DNA of 64,000 nt from NCBI GenBank assembly GCA_905183005.1, contig CAJJDO010000082.1, positions 248,001-312,000 of the forward strand, in the 5' to 3' direction. Each line of letters begins with the position of its first letter. The first letter of the stretch is position 1. The notes below the pieces were generated by a model, which was given only the letters and a program-made list of their open reading frames with translations, was not told where the DNA came from and searched no databases. Source of the DNA: Paramecium pentaurelia. Taxonomy: Eukaryota; Ciliophora; Oligohymenophorea; Peniculida; Parameciidae. Both the position numbers and the translations under genes were made by a program. Positions 62,268 through 64,000 of the stretch are shown here, piece after piece.

Positions 62268-63830
62268 ATGATTTAGACTGATTCAGATTCTAGTAGAAGA
62301 GTAGCTTACTTTTATAATCGATTTATTGGAAAATTTCAATATGGTAAAGAGCATCCTATGAAACCAAAGAGAATCATTATGGCACATAATCTGATTGTCA
62401 ATTATGGGTAGAAATAAAATATTATAAATTAAGTCTTTTTCGATAAATGGATGTTTATTTAATAAGGGAAGCTTAATTATAAGAAATTGGAAAATTTCAT
62501 GATCCTGATTATATCATTTATCTTAGTTAATTCATGAGTTAAAATAAGATAAATTTTGTTAAAGAGTATTGCTCAGCTAATAATGAATCTGTAATACCTG
62601 AAAATTTATTGGAAGAATTTAAATTGATTATTAAATGGAGTCAATAATAAAAAGTAAAAACAGAAAATTCTGAATTCAAAGTTGGTGATTCACCTGACAA
62701 TCCAACATTTTCTGGATTATTTTCATATTGTTAATTAAGTTCAGGAGCAAGTATAGATTGTGCCCATTCTATTTTAACTGGTTAAGCTGATATTGCTATA
62801 AATTGGTCTGGTGGATTACATCATGCTAAAAAGAAAGAAGCCAGTGGATTTTGTTATATAAATGATATTGTCTTATGCATTTTAGAATTACTAAGAGTAT
62901 ATGTGAGAGTATTATATGTTGATATTGATTGTCATCATGGTGATGGAGTAGAAGAAGCATTTTATTTAACAAATAGAGTTATGACATTATCATTTCATTA
63001 ATATGGAGATGATTTTTATCCAGGAACAGGATAATTGAATTCTGTTGGAGTTGGAGTTGGTAGATATTATTCAGTTAATGTGCCGATGAAGCCTGGAATG
63101 TCTGATTAACCATATATAGAAATGTTCAAAAAAATTACAAGTAGAGTAATGCAAGTTTACAGACCAGATTGTATTGTAATGTAATGTGGAGCTGATTCAT
63201 TATCTTAAGATAAATTAGGAGGATTTAATTTATCAATTAAGTAAATCATCTATATAATCAAATTTTAGAGGTCATGGTGCTTGTGTATAATATATGAAAT
63301 AATTTGGAATTCCTATGATTTTACTTGGTGGTGGAGGATATACAATACAAAATGTTTCCAGATGTTGGGCATATGAAACAGGAATTGCTCTAGGTCAATA
63401 GATTGATGAAGTAATTTATCATTTATTATTTAGGCAATACCATCAAATGATATTTATTATGATTATTACTCACCTGACTATTTATTACATTTTCCAATTA
63501 AGTAGAATGTTGAAAATAGAAATAAAACAGAAGATTTAAATAAAATAGTGTCTACAGTTTATGATTATTTGTCCCATATAGAGAATGCTCCAGGAATTCA
63601 TTTTCATGATGTTCCTTTTTCATTTTATCCTGATATGGATGAGGAAAATGAAGATGAAAATAAAGAGTGTACCTGATCTTAATTTAATTTTAGAGATGGA
63701 TTATAAATAAGAAGTATCTTTGAATGAATTAGAATAAGAATTAGGAGTTTCTAATTCTAGCAAAAATGAAATATCAGTTTAGTCCAATTCAAGAAAAATA
63801 TATTCTAAAAGTCAACAATAAGATTTATGA
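62268..63830 (+). CDS. Class I histone deacetylase
   Basis: 486 residues; introns of 26, 28, 23 and 25 nt leave an exact frame. HDACs remove acetyl groups from histone lysines. The sequence begins RRVAYFYNRFIGKFQYGKEH, then HPMKPKRIIMAHNLI. The active site is intact: WSGGLHHAKKKEASGFCYIN with the His-His pair, DIDCHHGDGVEEAFY with zinc ligands Asp and His, QCGADSLSQDKLGGFN with the zinc Asp, and MILLGGGGYTIQNVSRCWAY with the transition-state Tyr. This pattern is RPD3/HDAC1-like. After a loop ending PFSFYPDMDEENEDE, an intron leads to a Ser/Gln-rich tail. Nuclear corepressor function is inferred. Confidence 0.95.
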
Positions 63831-64000
63831 TAATAATGAATTTTTAGTTAAATATATCAGTCCAATCAAATTTCTAGATTAAAATTAAGAATCATTCAAG
63901 TTTCTGATATTTAAAATAAATCATAAGCATGTTTCTAAATGATTTCAATTTGATCTCATGATTGTAACTATAATAATCATTATATAATTTAATATAAATT
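63831..64000. other. Right-edge spacer
   Basis: AT-rich 170 bp after the HDAC stop. It may hold the start of a neighbouring gene, but I see no coding frame. Confidence 0.4.

Overview
The window reads as macronuclear DNA of a ciliate, almost certainly Paramecium. It is very AT-rich, and long reading frames stay open only if TAA and TAG are read as glutamine and TGA is the sole stop. Genes are cut by tiny GT...AG introns (17-46 nt, mostly 20-29) and packed on both strands with gaps of a few tens of bases. One gene (41061-42228) looks like a trichocyst matrix protein, a family tied to the Paramecium secretory organelle. I cannot name the species. No tRNA, rRNA, CRISPR or transposon was seen. For most genes the introns were placed by eye, and each such model closes exactly in frame from ATG to TGA.

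Layout. 1-8044: end of a Myb-like gene, a BET-type bromodomain gene, a phosphatase-like gene with a glutamine-rich tail, and a second Myb-like gene. 8058-17724: a large, possibly mitochondrial protein, an EamA-type transporter, a formin and an unknown gene. 17969-24500: a small broken gene, a GAF protein, a coiled-coil protein, the N-acetyltransferase Naa10 and an ATP-grasp ligase. 25-30 kb: PI4-kinase and a hypothetical protein. 30.6-39 kb: NDR kinase, a 57-residue protein, kinesin, NEK kinase, a membrane RING protein and a MAP3K-like kinase. 39-46.9 kb: a membrane protein, trichocyst matrix protein, a TPR-like protein and two unknowns. 47-54 kb: DNAAF11/LRRC6, CAF-1 p60 (WD40), an unknown protein and a protein kinase. 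55-64 kb: PWWP protein, armadillo/zinc-finger protein, two coiled-coil proteins, a beta-rich protein and a class I histone deacetylase.

Functional themes are typical of a ciliate chromosome: cilia and cytoskeleton (formin, kinesin, NEK, DNAAF11, armadillo protein), chromatin (BET, CAF-1, PWWP, HDAC) and signalling kinases. Neighbours do not form operons; co-orientation looks incidental, though several divergent pairs share a spacer of under 40 bp.

The main structural oddity is three direct duplications of about 1.1 kb, each split by a single N (at 11553, 26244 and 51769). The copies look identical, so these are probably unmerged contig ends. Genes touching them appear twice, one copy truncated. 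The most interesting biology is a phosphatase-like protein whose catalytic cysteine position is serine, joined to a long Gln-rich tail.
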